The translations under genes were made by a program, and so were the position numbers. From Candidula unifasciata (Eukaryota; Mollusca; Gastropoda; Stylommatophora; Geomitridae): a stretch of DNA of 64,000 nucleotides. Location of the stretch: the NCBI GenBank assembly GCA_905116865.2, contig CAJHNH020008543.1, positions 452,606 to 516,605 on the forward strand, written 5' to 3'. Every line of letters begins with the position of its first letter. The stretch's first letter is position 1. Below are positions 31,201 through 46,200 of the stretch, piece after piece. The notes below the pieces were generated by a model that was given only the letters and a program-made list of their open reading frames with translations, was not told the origin of the DNA and did no database searches.

Positions 31201-34200
31201 AGAGACAAGACAGTCATAGAATATCCCATGGTGATCAGAGACAAGACAGTCACAAAACTTCCCATGGTGATCAGAGACAAGACAGTCACAGAATTTTCCA
31301 TAGTGATCAGAGACAAGGCAGTCACAGAATTTCCCATGGTGATCAGAGACAAGACAGTCACAGAATTTTCTATGGTGATCAGAGGCAAGACAGTCACAGA
31401 ATTTTCTATGGTGATCAGAGACAAGACAGTCACAAAACTTCCCATGGTGATCAGAGACAAAACAAGTCACAGAATTTCCCATGGTGATCAGAGACAAGAC
31501 AGTCACAGAATTTTCTATGGTGATCAGAGACAAGGCAGTCACAGAATTTTAGATGGCAACGAGAGATAGGACAGTCACAGAATTTCCCATGGTGATGGCA
31601 AGGCATATAATCAGTACCCAAGTCCCCCGTGTGGGTTCCGGGGCCCCATTGTTGGGAAAACAAGAATAGACCCACTGCCTCCCCAAAGGCATGTCGTAAG
31701 AGTCGACTAATTGGGGAGCTTCCTTTGAAGTCGGAGTGCATCTGCCGGAGAGGCAAGGAACCAACAGTCTGTATTCAAGAGAATGAGATCTGTAAAACTG
31801 ATGCACACGCAACACTCAGGTTCTGGAGCAGGACTGCAGTTCAGTAGTGGACGAGCAACCAGAACCTTCCGCCAGAGTTTACAGCTGGTGAACGTTAAAA
31901 AAAAAATAAAAAAAAGTACCCAAGTCCTGCATTGTTCATTTGGATTTTTACAAAAATAAGACAAAGGATAAATTGTATAACATAACCCTCTCCCCCCCCC
32001 CCCCCCCCTTTCCCCAACTGGGATAGGGACTGGACATCTAGCTCTTTCAGATAACAGCAAATTAAACTATGAGGTCCTGCATACATGTTGTACATATTGA
32101 CAATTCCTTGGCAGTTTGAAATAGAAAACAGAAGTCTGCCCAGATAAAAATGTGGAAATTTTTTTTTTTTTAAAGCTACCCATATAAAAGAGTATTTACA
32201 GCTGTGTGCAAAGAAAGTAGTTTTTCTGAAGCAAAGAATCAGATGATAGCAACTGTAGTGACCGCTTTTTTTTTTGTGTGTGTGTGTGTGTTTGTTTCTA
32301 TGACCTCAGAACATGACAAGTGTTGTGCCTGCTTCTTCTTCTTCTTCTGCCTTTTTACCCCCCCCCTCCCCCCAAATGGAGCTAGGCCCTCAACCATCTC
32401 ACGCTAAGTCATTCTATCTTTGGCTATCGCATGCAGCTCTACCCATCTTCATAACTTCTCTCTAGCTCCCTTCTCAATGTGTTTTATGTCTTCCTTTATT
32501 CCTATGCTCCCTGTGGGTTCCAGTGCAAAGACATTCTGGTTATACTGTTCTCCGGTTTTCTCAACGTGTGTCCTATCCAATGCCTATCCGTCTTTTCTTC
32601 ACCTCTCAAAAGCACTACATTAGTGATTCTATCATACCATTTAGTTCCCTCTATTCTGCGCAGGCACCAGTTAATGAATTTTGTAGTTTTCTAGTATTTG
32701 CCTTAGCTGTTCTCCATGTTTCAGCTCCATACAACAGTATTGATTTGACATCAGAATTAAAAATTTCAAGTATTTTTTAAAATTTCTTTTGACCTCCACA
32801 AATTCCCTAGTGCTATGAAACCTCCTCTTGCCTTTTGTATGTGTATTTTAATATCTCTATCAGTTGCCCCATCTTTATCTACATTACTTTATCTACATTA
32901 CTTTGTCTACATTACTTTATCTACATTACTTTATCTACATTACTTTATCTACATTACTTTATCTACATTACTTTATCTACAGTACTTTATCTACATTACT
33001 TTATCTACATTACTTTATCTACATTACTTTATCTACATTACTTTATCTACATTACTTTATCTACATTACTTTATCTACATTACTTTATCTACATTACTTT
33101 ATCTACATTACTTTATCTACATTACTTTATCTACATTACTTTATCTACATTACTTTATCTACATTACTTTATCTACATTACTTTATCTACATTACTGCCC
33201 AAGTAAAAGAAGGACTCCACATCTTGGAGTGGGATACCATTAAAATAAACCACATGACTATTTGCCCGATTTATTCTCATTATCTTTGTGTTTCTTTTAA
33301 GGATTTTCAGACCAAGCTGTTGTGATGTCATGCCTGATGCAGACAATAATAACCTTGTGACTACTCAAATTCACACTACATCTTAACAAAAAAGTTTACT
33401 GAGCAACAGTGAAGACACAAGAAAATCTACGGTAGCTTCTCACTCTGACAAGCTGTGCTGTGGTTGCTGACGCTTTGAACGTGACCCAGTCATCAACAGA
33501 AACAAGTTCAGTATTGTCTTCCTGTTAAAAAAAAAAAAAAAAAAGACAACATGAGACAAAAATCTAAAAACTGCCAATTACCGCCTTTATTATACAACTT
33601 TTGTGGTGTAGGCAGGGGGGGTCTTTGAGCCCGAGGATTTACGGCCGCATGGCTAGTGCTGTCGCCACGAGTATCAGGTAAGGATTTTATTTTGCCCCCG
33701 ACAGAAAAAAATCCCCAGCCTTACCAAGGATTCGAACCTGGGTCTCCCACTTGACAGCCCAGCATTCTAACCATTTGGCCACCAGCCGCTCCAATTTAAA
33801 AAACACAAAACTATAAATGCTAATATTTTAACAAAAATATTCTGCTCAACCCTTTCAGTCTCAGGGGGTTTAGCATCAGAGGCCCAAAGGGTAGTTGTGA
33901 GGTGTTCAATGGCATTCACTGGGCTTCTATGTAGGAGCCTATAAACGTATGATGCGTTCCTTGGGACTGAAAAAGTTCATATAAGATACACATAAATAAC
34001 AATTGTCTGGGAACCCTTGAGTCACTGAAATTGCAACAAAAATAAATTCAAAGCATTTTAAACAAAGGCCCTTGCTATATCCCTTTTTTAGGACAGCATC
34101 ATGGAATTATTCAAACCTATAATCTCAATACCAACCATAAAGGGTACAAGTCTAGGCATAAACGGTGCACACAATGCCTCTGTTCTTGAACTCCTACGAC

Positions 34201-37200
34201 AGGTAAACCACCAATACACCTGACTCAAACCCGAAAGGAGTTTTAAATACTTTTCCAGCCCTAAATGTGTACTAGGCAGAGGCCTGGGAAGAAAAGGTGT
34301 CCAGCATGATGTTGACCATATCACCCACCAAGTGCGATTGGTCTATAAATAGTCTAGGGCCAAATGCCCAATATACCTAAAGGATGTAGAAAAAGGTCCT
34401 TTACTTCCCTTTTTATTTTACATATGGCCATTGTAGCAACTATATTATTCACTAGGCAACTGTAATAAACATTAAGAACTCCTCCATTCCACTTTGCTAA
34501 AATAGGTTAGTTGTGTATCCTTAACAGGACGTTGCAGAACCAACCCCAGCAGCCCTTGGCTGTTGTGTGGTTTCTCTAGGCAAATTTACGTCCATTAGTT
34601 TGCCATTGCTTTCTGGACGGTTGGCCCCCTGATACCACTGTCAAAACCAACACAAGGGGCATTGCCCACAGACAGAAGTGCTGTCATATCTAAACAAAAC
34701 TCTCCAACATTCTTCAGCCATATGTGCTAATTCCACACCCAGCCTGGGGTTCTGTCCTTCCTCAATTGTTAAATGTTGAATTAAGAATCGACATCAAAGT
34801 ACTCAGGACACTCCCATAAGTGCTCAGTCCCTATCTTCAGCAGTAAGCGAAGAGTTCCAAGACATTCCCCGAAGGTCAGTTAATTGTCCAGGAATCCCCC
34901 ATGCTATGCCAAAGTTCCTTCGCCTACCGTCAACCCTCTGAGTCCTATAACTGGTGTTCACTTGTGTGTCACACTCACAACATCTGCACAAACACCTGGG
35001 CTATCAGCTCATGACAGGTGGTGTAGGGGCAGGCTTGGAGAAGGGGGTCATTGGTAGCCTCAGGGTTTGGGGTCCTATGGCTAGTCTGGGTTAGGTATTC
35101 AAGGTCTGGGGTCCTATGGCTAGTCTGGGTTAGGTTAGTTAGTTAGTTAGTTAGTTGGGTTATCATCATTGCACTCCGGACATGTCCATAGGTGCTCAGA
35201 TCCTCCCCTCAGTATGAATCCCAACGTCCGATGGCTAATAGTACCAGTTCTATGTTGATTAACAAATCTTCTGACGTGTCCGGTGTGCGTCTCGTTTTTT
35301 GCTGTGCCGATCTTAATTCCCAAGTCTGCCATTCTGGCGAGTGATGTGGATTCACTGCCACCAAAGTCCTCTATCCTTCCCATTTCTCTGAGGGCATTGA
35401 TAATATCAGCATGATCCATAGGCCGACCGTCGGTAGTGATAGCGGATCCAGCCAGCCTGTCAGCTCTTTCATTTCCATTGACGCCTGCGTGTCCCGGAAC
35501 AAAAATAAAGGTGACTCCTCGCACAGTGGACTTCTGAATTGATTCAAGCCATTGTCTTCGCACTGAACCTGCCTGAACCCTCCGGATCATACTCATTGAA
35601 TCACTGAGTATACATATGCGGGTGTATTTTTGTGTTTCAAGCCAGGCAAACGCTTGCGTCACTGCCATCACCTCCATCGTCATGCTGCTGGTTGTCATGG
35701 AGAAGGCGCCGTTGGCTTCTTTGACTGTTCTGCCCGCTGAGCGTGCTGTAAATGCCCATGCGCTTCTTCTTTGGCGTATAACGGGTCCGTCTGTATAGAT
35801 TAGTGCATCTGCTTCGTCTGAATTTTCACAGATGAGAGCGTTGACCTCTGCATTAACAGCAACAGGATTCTCTTCTCTACATCGCCTGTTGAGTGTGACA
35901 ATACAGGAAAATGTACAAATAAACGCCTGAGGCACAGGTATCCATTCTGCACCAGGTATGATGTCGGTTAGGCTGCATATTTGCCTAATAACATCTTCTG
36001 CCCGACCTAGCCATGATTTTCCCCTATTCAGTCTGTCGCCCTTTTCACTAAAAAGTGCTTGATGCAGTGGGTGTTTCTTATCAGCACATATTTTGAGGTA
36101 TGCCCGAGCCCTCCACATCCTGATCCTTTGGTTCATTGTTGGAAAGTCAAGTAGATACCTCATTGCTCCACAGGATGTGTCTCTTGTACATCCCAAAATA
36201 ATACGCATGGCTTCATTTTGCACCTTCTCGAGTCGTTCAATCTGGGTAGCACTGACAGTGAGGATGGCCAGAGCGTATTCAATGGGGGAAAGGACCAGAC
36301 TGTAGAATAGAAGCACCAGCAGTCTTTGCTCGATATTGGAAGCAGCCATAATCCTCATTGCAGATAGACCTTTGGGTGCTTTTGTTATCGCATGGTCAAC
36401 GTGTTCCCTGAATGACAAGCTGCGATCGAACCTCACCACGAGAAACGTCATAACGTTGGTTCTGATCAATACACTATCACGCATTTTCACTTCTGGTAAG
36501 TCCGACTTGACAATGTGATTGTTCAAAGAGAACCATGACACTGATGCCTTCGAAAGATCGCCATAGGCATTGGAACCACCACACCAGGCGGCAATTCGAT
36601 CGAGTTCTTTGTGCATAGTGCTGGCGATCTCCTGTCTATCACGCCCTCGTCGATAAATCAAAATGTCATCAGCAAATGACAAAGTCCTCCCCTTTCCATT
36701 CAACTGCTGCTCAGTGATCATCACCGTATAAACGTTGAATAAGACTGGTGATAGCGGTGATCCCTGTGGCAAGCCTGGACATATCGTTTGCGGTTCTGAG
36801 GACCAGCTACCACATCTTAGTGCAATCTTTCTCTGGAACAGGACCGCAGCAATCCAGCGGATCAGAATAGGATTGACTTCTAGTTTAAGCAGTAATTGCA
36901 TTAAATAATCATATGGTACTTTATTGTAGGCATCTTCTAAGTCCAACACTGCCGCACATGTCTCTTCTTTAATCTGAAATCCCTCGTACACATCGTAGGC
37001 GAAAACAGCAGCATTGGACCATGTCTCTTTCTTCAATCTGTACCCTCCAAGTGTTGATGGGAACTTATCATGTAGTTCTAAGTAGGTGGTCAATCTTTGT
37101 GCGACAATTTTTTCCAAAAGTTTGCCAACAGTATTCTGCATCGAGATGATTCTGTAGCCGCAGATCTTTGAGTGGTCTTTATTAGGCTTTGGTAGTGGAA

Positions 37201-40200
37201 ACAAATAACTATGGAGCCATTCCTCTTGTATCTGGCCACTCTGGATGCTGATATTGAATTCCTTTGCCACGCTTTTCAAATCAGCATTCGACGTCATCAG
37301 CATGTCATTGTATCGGATGCCGTCAGGGCCTGGAGCAGTGCTGCGCGATTTCTTGAGGCAAGTTCTTAAGGTGTCTGCAGTGATTGTGAAATCAGTGCCT
37401 AGCTCAGTGTTCTCGCACAGCATCGACAGTTTCATCTTAACCCCTATTCTTGCAGCTTCGTCTTTTTGGTCAGTTTGCTCCAAGTAGCGCGCAAGAAGGG
37501 TTTTTCCTTTATCAGCATCAGTTCTCTGCCATATCAGGTCTGTACCCTGAAAATCAGGGATACCCCTTGGTCGTGCGGCGCCGTGCATGCTCCGTTGAAG
37601 GCGCCAGAATGTCACAAGAGATCCCTCGGAGCAAACGCTCTTGCAGAATTCGTTCCATTTCGCTGTCTTGGCTTCTTTCGCAATTAACTTGAAAGCCACT
37701 GTCCGCTTGTTGACCTCATCTTTCAGACTGATCAGGCGTTCAGAAAGTGACGGATCAATTTTCCTAGCCTTTTGCCATGCCTTGACAGCGTTCCTTTTTT
37801 CTAGCCACGCTATGTTGACTGCTTCATTCCACCATGGTGGCTGGGCCCATCTCTCCCGCCGTCTGCGATCTGCTCTTGTATTACGTCGTCTGATTTTGCT
37901 AATGGCATCTTGCCCTGTACGGTCATATATAAAAGCAGGCACATTGATTACATGACCTTTGTTGTTGCTCTTCTCCACCAAGACGACGCAAGGAAAGTGA
38001 TCACTGTCATGGTATCCCAGTGTGCTCCACCTGCATCCTGGTGCAATGGAGGGAGACACTAGGGCCAGGTCAATTACGCTGTCAGAATCCCCTTGTCGGG
38101 TTGCCATTCGGGTAACCTTTCCGTCGTTCAAGCATACTAGATCGGCAGACACTAGAGCATCCTCCAGGTCTTCCCCCTGTTTATTGGTGATTACATTGCC
38201 CCACTGGTTTCCTCTGGCGTTGAAATCTCCGCAGTAAAGGACTTTCTTTTCCTCAGTCTGGAGCAAACTCTGCCATTTCGCTGTATCCACCTTTCCATTG
38301 CAGGCGTACACATTGACAATCACAAACTGGGCCGGGCCCATCACTCTGACTGCGTGTACTTGTAGGTCGTCATTATCCCACTCAGACATGTCCACCTCAG
38401 ACACCAGTATGTGGTTAGGTATTCAGGGTTTAGGGTCCTATGGCTAGTCTGGGTTAGGTATTCAGGGTTTAGGGTCCTATGGCTAGTCTGGGTTAGGTAT
38501 TCAGGGTTTAGGGTCCTATGGCTAGTCTGGGTTAGGTATTCAGGGTTTAGGGTCCTATGGCTAGTCTGGGTTAGGTATTCAGGGTTTAGGGTCCTATGGC
38601 TAGTCTGGGTTAGGTATTCAGGGTTTAGGGTCCTATGGCTAGTCTGGGTTAGGTATTCAGGGTTTGGGGTCCTATGGCTAGTCTGGGTTAGGTATTCGCT
38701 GCCCCCTCCTGAGATCCCATCATGCTACTAAAGATTTGAACCTGGGTCTCCTGAATGCAAGGCTAGCATTCTAACTGCCTAGCCAGGTGATCCACATTCA
38801 GAAGTTTTGATCAACATTTACAGAAGTAGAAGGAAGAAGAACACACTAGACAACACACCAGAGAGTGGTGGGGAAGAACCATCAGATGATGACTGTATCA
38901 TTTTACCTCCATTTTTGTTTGAAACAACTTTGGAGGGAAACAGCCTTCTCTGCCCCAGGTTTTTTTAAAACGTCTAGCACAATTAAAACATCTCTTACCA
39001 CAAAAACTTACCACAACAATTTTAATATCTCCACCAAAGAAGAGCAGGGCATAAGGTGACACCATTGTGCTGTCATGTAAAAAAATCTGCAAACAAATTA
39101 TAGCATAGGATAGAAACACACAAAATAATGGAATTCAATGAGGAAAATAATTAGCTGTCCGATAGACAGACAAAAATGTATTTTACAATATTTAACAAGT
39201 ACATTTTCTCAGTTCTCTGTAGTGAAGTCAATAAAATCAGGATAGTTATATGATCAGTACAATTCACAGTCAGCCTAAGATTCCTGGACTTTCTTTCCAG
39301 AGCACCTTGCACCAACCCAGGATCATAAAATGAGCACAAGGACATTAACTTGGAGGCCAGGTGTACACAATCCCTTGCCCTTGTGTAGGTTCCAGAGCCC
39401 AAGTATCTACATAAGAGTCACCAGGACCTTACAAGCCATCAAACAGATAAGAATTTACTGGAACCTCACAACAAGCATCAAACAGATTAGAACCAGTCTC
39501 AGTCAAAATGGAGGCTAGGTGGGCCACTGTTTAGAGCCAAGGCACATTTTTTGCTTCTGCCGGACAGTGGCCGATGCATTTTTGTTCCATTTGTAGACGA
39601 TATAGTTTCGTCGCCCAGCTTCTGAGTTGAATGCATGGCGTGACACTGTGAGCTGCAGATTTAATTTGAAATGTTTTTTCGATTGTGACCAACGTGGTAG
39701 TGTGAATTGTAGATTCAGAAAATGGAGCGATGCCTGACGTCGCAATTTTGGTGGTGCCCGTATGTGATTAAAATTGATCGAGTGGGCAACTGCAGATCTG
39801 TTGACTTCTGCTACCATCAATGATGAACTAAATTTCTAATGTCGGACTGTTTGTATTAGCACTTTAGATGGCTACCGTATGCTTTAATGCGAGTATATGC
39901 TAGATATGCTGAGACAGCAGTCTGTCAAGCTTTCCACAAGGGACTGTGATAAACATTCTGTGAGTTTTTTGTTGGCACAGGAGCGGAGCAAAGATGGGGT
40001 GACCCATTTGCTATGAAGCTGAAACTAAGACTACCAGACCAGAACCAGTAATTTCAATGTAATCAACCACAAGCATTTGCTCAGAGTTGGCCGATTCTAG
40101 AAAAGGATGCATCAAAGAGATGAGAAATTTTCAAGGTGGTTAAGGGTAAGAAAAGTGTAATGATTGCACTGATGTTTATTCTAGGTGATGACTCAGTCTC

Positions 40201-43200
40201 CACAGAATATCTGGCCACAAAATGCTAGCAGAGATTCCACAGCTTTTGTGACAATTCCTTGGATCTGCAACAAAAAAATATTTTGTTTGTTAAACAAACA
40301 AACAAACAAAAAGGGAAAAAACTGCACTTACACACCAGATGATGCAGTTCAAAATGGACCCAAGACCTTCAGAATGTTGGGCAAATATCTTGACTACTTC
40401 AGCATGGAGATACGAAGCTTAAGCCATGAACTGAGCCACATACTGAGCCATGTACTGAGTAATGAATTTGGCTATGAGACAGGAGAGAATCAGGGGAGAA
40501 CACTCACTTTGCTAGTCTTCAGTTTGTTGAAAAAGACGACCCACTTGCTCTCGAAAAACGTCTGCCGCATGTTGACTGACTTTGGGTGAGCGCTGACTCG
40601 ACTTTGGTCTTTTAAGACCATGGCCACACCGCTGTCAGAATGCAAGGTAAAAAAAAAATACATTTAAAGAAAAAAAAAAGCATGAAATATTGTTATGATG
40701 TTGAGCGTTCTCCATAAAATATGGATAATAAAATCTAGAGCAGAAAATTTTGTGTTGACTGTAGGAAAATGTATTGAAAGCTGGACATGACAAAGATCTG
40801 TAAAACCATAAACTTGGCTAGCCTAACAAACTTGCTCTTTTAAATCCCCAATTGCTCAACGATTTTTTAAATTTTATTTTTATGCTTGCAAAGTGCATAT
40901 AGGTTCTTCCAGTTCCTGTAGTGAATGTAGGTTGACTTAGTGTGTACAATATGTAAAAGGGTTCTTTTTGTTGCAATATGTACAGGAGATCTTCTAGTTT
41001 CTTTCCCTTATCTAGGCTAGATTCATGTCACAACCCTACAGTCGGTAAGGAGACTTATGTTCCTTATTTCATACAAATCCACACTTATTCAAACCCAGTC
41101 TTCACAAGTCTGAGGTAGATGCTGTGCCTACATATCTCATCCTGTACCAGTTGTTAATGGGCAAATGTGCCTTGAGGATTTATGATGGAGACATCTTCTT
41201 CTTGGCATTCACCGGCTGTAAAGTTCTGGTTGTTCATTAACTTCTAGACTCCACTTTTTCCAGAACTTGGGTTTTGCATGCACATCTGTTTTACAGATCT
41301 GGCCTATTTGTTTGCAGTCTGTTGGTTCCTCACCTCTCAGGCAGATGCACTCCGACTTTGAAGAAAGCTATTCTAACTGGTCACCTTATAGGACATGCTT
41401 GTTAGGGAGGCAGTGGGTCGATTCTTTTGTCCCTAAAATGGGGTCCTAGAACCCCCTAAAAAGGGATGATGGAGACTAAATGTGACAGCAAACAATAGAA
41501 GCTCATAAGTGCTCACTCTCTCCCAGCAAAAGATGAAGGGAATGGATGCCACGTTTTGTGTGATTAAATGCTGCAATACATCTTTATTCGTCTATACGTC
41601 TATATTCAACTTACGTGGACTTTTTCCTGCTGACGGATTTAGGAACTTTGATAATCTGTGCAACATTTGGGTATAGGCCTGCACAAATTACGGCTCGAAT
41701 AAGTCCTTGGTTATCTGTACACATAGAAAATATTCTTAAAAAACAAACAAACAAACAAAAAACAAACAAAAAACAAACCAAAAAAAAATGGGCTCAAATC
41801 TAACTTTCTTCCACCACTGCTCGAGTTATACTTTACAGTGCAGTAGAAAAAATCTGTCTCATAATTTTCACACACACAAACAAAAATGCATTATCAGGAC
41901 TGACCACACTGTTGCATTATTTGACTAGACCATTGCATTAATTGACTGGATTGTTGCAGTAACTGACTAGACTGTTGCATTAATTGACTGGATTGTTGCA
42001 GTAACTGACTAGACTGCTGCATTAATTGACTGGATTGTTGCAGTAACTGACTAGACTGTTGCATTAATTGACTGGATTGTTGCAGTAACTGACTAGACTG
42101 CTGCATTAATTGACTGGATTGTTGCAGTAACTGACTAGACTGTTGCATTGACTACAAAACTGCATTAACTGACTACACTGATGCAATAATTGACTAGAAT
42201 GTTGCATTAACTGACTGAATTGTTGCATCAACTGACTGGATTACTGCATTCATTGACTGAATGACTGCATTCATTGACTAGACTGTTGTATTAATTACCC
42301 AGACTGTTGCATGATTTAACTGGACCTCACTAAACTTGCAATAATTGACTAAACTACTGCTTGCAAGCATGGGTGTATGCAAGTGCATTTAGTACAGCAA
42401 TTACCTCTTTGAGATCTACTTTGTGTGCACGTCTCTGCCTATGTGTACAGCTGTGTGTGCATTTGTACACAGTACAACAAATACCCCGTTTGAAATTTGT
42501 GTTTGTGCTTATGTCTGTGTGTGTGTGTGTTTGTTTTGTGTGTGTGTGTGTGTGTGCACGTGCACACTCAAAGGTGTATATAGTTCAACAATAACGATTG
42601 TTTAAGCCTGTGTGTTTGTGCATGTGTAGGACAACAATTTTCAATATTAAGATTTATTGTGTGTATGTGTGCATGTATGTATGTGTGTGTGTGTGTGTGT
42701 CTGTGTGTGTGTGTGTGTGTGACAGAACAACAATTACCACTGCTGTGGCAAGCGTGTGTGTTGTTTGTGTGTATGTGTGCACACGCGTAGTCAGTACAAC
42801 AATTACCACTGTTGAGATTTGCTCTGGCATCTTTAGGGTTCTTGCTGGCCACAAATCCAAGGTCATAGAGGAGCTCCGTCAGCTGCTTCTTCATGTCTCT
42901 TAACATCTGGGGACATACACAAACCAACATTCACGTAAGGTACTTTCTGAGACAAACCATAAACCACACTTACATACAATACACTCTTTAAGACAACACA
43001 CACACCACAATTACACATCATATACTCTTTGAGATAACATACAAACCACACATACACACAATATAATTTTTATGATAACATAAAAACCATACTTAACACA
43101 ATATACTCTTTAAGACAACACACAAACCACATTTACACACAATATACTCTATAAGATAAGACACAAACCACACATACTCACAATATACGTCTTAAGATAA

Positions 43201-46200
43201 GACACAAACCACACTTACACACAATATACTCTTTGAGATAACATACAAACCACACATTCACACAATGCACTCTTTGAGATAACATACAAACCACACATAC
43301 ACACAATGCACTCTTTAAGATGAGAGACAAACCACACATACACACAATATACACTTTAAGATAAGACACAAACCACACATACACACAATTTACACTTTAA
43401 GATAAGACACAAACCACACATACACACTTTAAGATAAGACACAAACCACACTTACACACAATACACTCAACAAACAAACCACACATACAGGTAAGGTATT
43501 TTCTGGACCACCCAACCTAGACATACATGTACATTGTTTTCTAAGACACCATACAAACCACACATACATGTAAGGTGCCACTCATACCTTTAAGGTGTTC
43601 TCTGACAAGAAGTTGTCCCAGCAGTAGCTCCTGCTTCTCCCACTGCGCAAACTCTGCTCCCAGCCCTGGCAGAAGGCACAACATCTGATCAGTCTACAGG
43701 TAGGCACAACATTTGATCAGTCAAATGAACCCATGATATTCAGAGCACGAGGCAAAGAGCTTGCCCACTTTGCCACGAGAAACTCCAGCTCAGAAACTAG
43801 TAATCAGGTAATCGTAGTTCTAACATCAAGGCAAACAGCTGTTCCATTCCTGTGCCAACGAAAACCCTACTGAATGTCCATCGCCGTCCCTTGTGGAAAA
43901 GTTGACATAGACTGCAGCCCCAGCAAATCCAATAGAATACACACGCATTAAATGCATAAGTGAGAAGTGCCAACACAAACAGTCCAATACTAGAAATGCA
44001 GTTCAACAGCATGGAGGCAGCAGTTACAACAAACAGATCAGTACTTGCACGCACGATTAATCACATAAGACATCACCGGTTCTCTCACAACAGGCCACTG
44101 GCCACCATTTTCTAAATCTGAAGTTCACAATCCAAACATCATTGGGAACAGCTGAAAAGCATTCCAAATAAAATCGGCACTCACAGTGTCATGCCAGAAT
44201 GAATAAATGAATCAAGAATCAACATCCCCGCACTTAAGACATTCCCACATGTGCTCCGTCCCCTTCTTCAGTAACCAATGAAGAGTTGACATGCTTCAGT
44301 ATGGATTCCCTATCTGTTCTTTTGCACTGTCCATTTCATCCTATACAGTCTTCACTGCATCCAATTTATCGTACAGTAACTCAACACCCAAAGCAGCGAC
44401 AGCAGATAATCTATCAGCCTGCTCATTAGAATGCATACCTCAAAATCCTGGACAGAAAATCTTTGATATGCTCTTGTACTGGGTCTTATCAAGTGATGCA
44501 AGCCACTCTGATTGCAGGACACCAGTTTGAATTTTCCTGAAGCATGCTCTGTGAGTCTGTTACAGTCACAACATGTCAGACTGTGCTGTTCCATTCTCAT
44601 ACTGGATGTAGTGATGCTGTACAAAAGGCTCTCTGTTTTCAAGCAGTGTCCATTCAGCTTTGCAATGAAACCCCACCCACTCCTCTGAACTCTCACACAG
44701 ACCCATCTGCATATATTATGACGTCACCTAGGCATACATTTTAATTGATCGGCTCTTGCACCGCTGACTCTGTTTCACCAGCTATTCTTTCCCAGCACCC
44801 GCAGTTCGATGTACTTATCACTCTGTGCAAATCTGTTTTGCTGGGTGGTACTGCAACCCATTCTTTACCATGCTCTATCTTGTCAGTAGCACAAACAATT
44901 ATGATTGTGACTTCTGCTTGAGTCATCCATAAGCCACCTCTTTTCTGCCGTTGTTCCTTGCTATCTCCTAAGGCCTTATGCTGAAGCTGTTCCCTGTCCA
45001 CTGCGATTTTAAGGATATCGTGCAATTTTACTCAGTAGCTGGGTGATAAAATTATATCCTTTCAGTCTATACATGGAGGAAAATGTGGCCAACTGTTATG
45101 AGAAGAAACAACTTGCCACGACTAAAAAAAATAAATGGCTTATCCTCCATATTGACAAGAAGTCGCAGAAACCAGTGGGATGCATAAGTGTGGCAGAGCA
45201 ACTTCACATCTGTAAAAGTCCAAGTCACTAGGCTGGGATTAAACCCAGCACCTACAACCTGGCTGCATTAGGCTGATCATGCATCTTTCCTTGCTAATGG
45301 ACTCCAGAGCACCAAATCTAACCCTCAAAAACGGCACAATTGCCTAACTGACCTATGAACTTCTGAACGCATGACAATTTACACTTCTGCACACAACTTC
45401 GGTGAAAATCCTAGTAAAAGACCTCTGACTTTCAACTGACCTTAAAAGTGTTGATTAGCATAATATGATCACTTTTGCTATCTTGTGCCAGTTTATGCCG
45501 AGCATTGTCTGCCAGTTCCTCTTTTCCCTAGCAAAAAATAAGAAAAAAATTAATTGTTATAAAAATATTTTAATTGTAATTAATTACAACGGAGTAGAAA
45601 CATGAAGAACAATAATTAACTACAAACATTCATTAACTGGTGCCTGGACAGAATAGAGCGAATTAAATGCCATGATAGAATCACTAATGTTGAGCTTTGG
45701 AAAAGAACTAAACAAGTTCCAGTGGACCATTAGGTGGAGAAAAGACGCTGGCGATAGATAGGACACATGTTCAGAAAATTTAACTGGAATGTCTTCACAG
45801 TGGAACCCACAGGGGCACAGAAATAAAGGATGACCCCCCCAAAAAAACATGGAGAAGGGAGCTAGCGAGAGTTTAAAAAAATTGTGTTCCAAAGCCAAAT
45901 GTAATACCCTGTTTATGTTGTTTCCCTATTTGTTTAGTGAATCTTTGAGGATATCTGCTTTTAATTTCCTTTGGTCTTTTTCTAGTTCAATATGTTGATC
46001 TTTGCAGAGTATGTTCTTCTCAACAGCTGACAAAGACTCTTTCTAGCAAAATGTCCAAATCATTTTACTGTCTGTCATTGAATTCCATGCATAACATGAC
46101 ATTTATAACCTTTCTGATGCTGTGATGTCACATTCTGTCTTGTCTGAAAACCCAGAACCTTTCTCCAGCATTTCATCTCACATCTATTGGAACTAGAGGA

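Noticed and set aside
32815..33325. Plus-strand ORFs of 120-150 codons reading [13 protein letters not shown]
   Set aside because: Artefact of the 14-bp array inside a LINE-C copy; open in all three frames because the unit has no stop.
39515..39820. 101-codon minus-strand ORF in a DHX36 intron
   Set aside because: No family recognised, no splice consistency with the DHX36 frame; left as unassigned intron sequence.
41895..43480. CRISPR-like regularly spaced repeats
   Set aside because: Direct tandem repeats without unique spacers in a eukaryotic intron; ordinary minisatellites.
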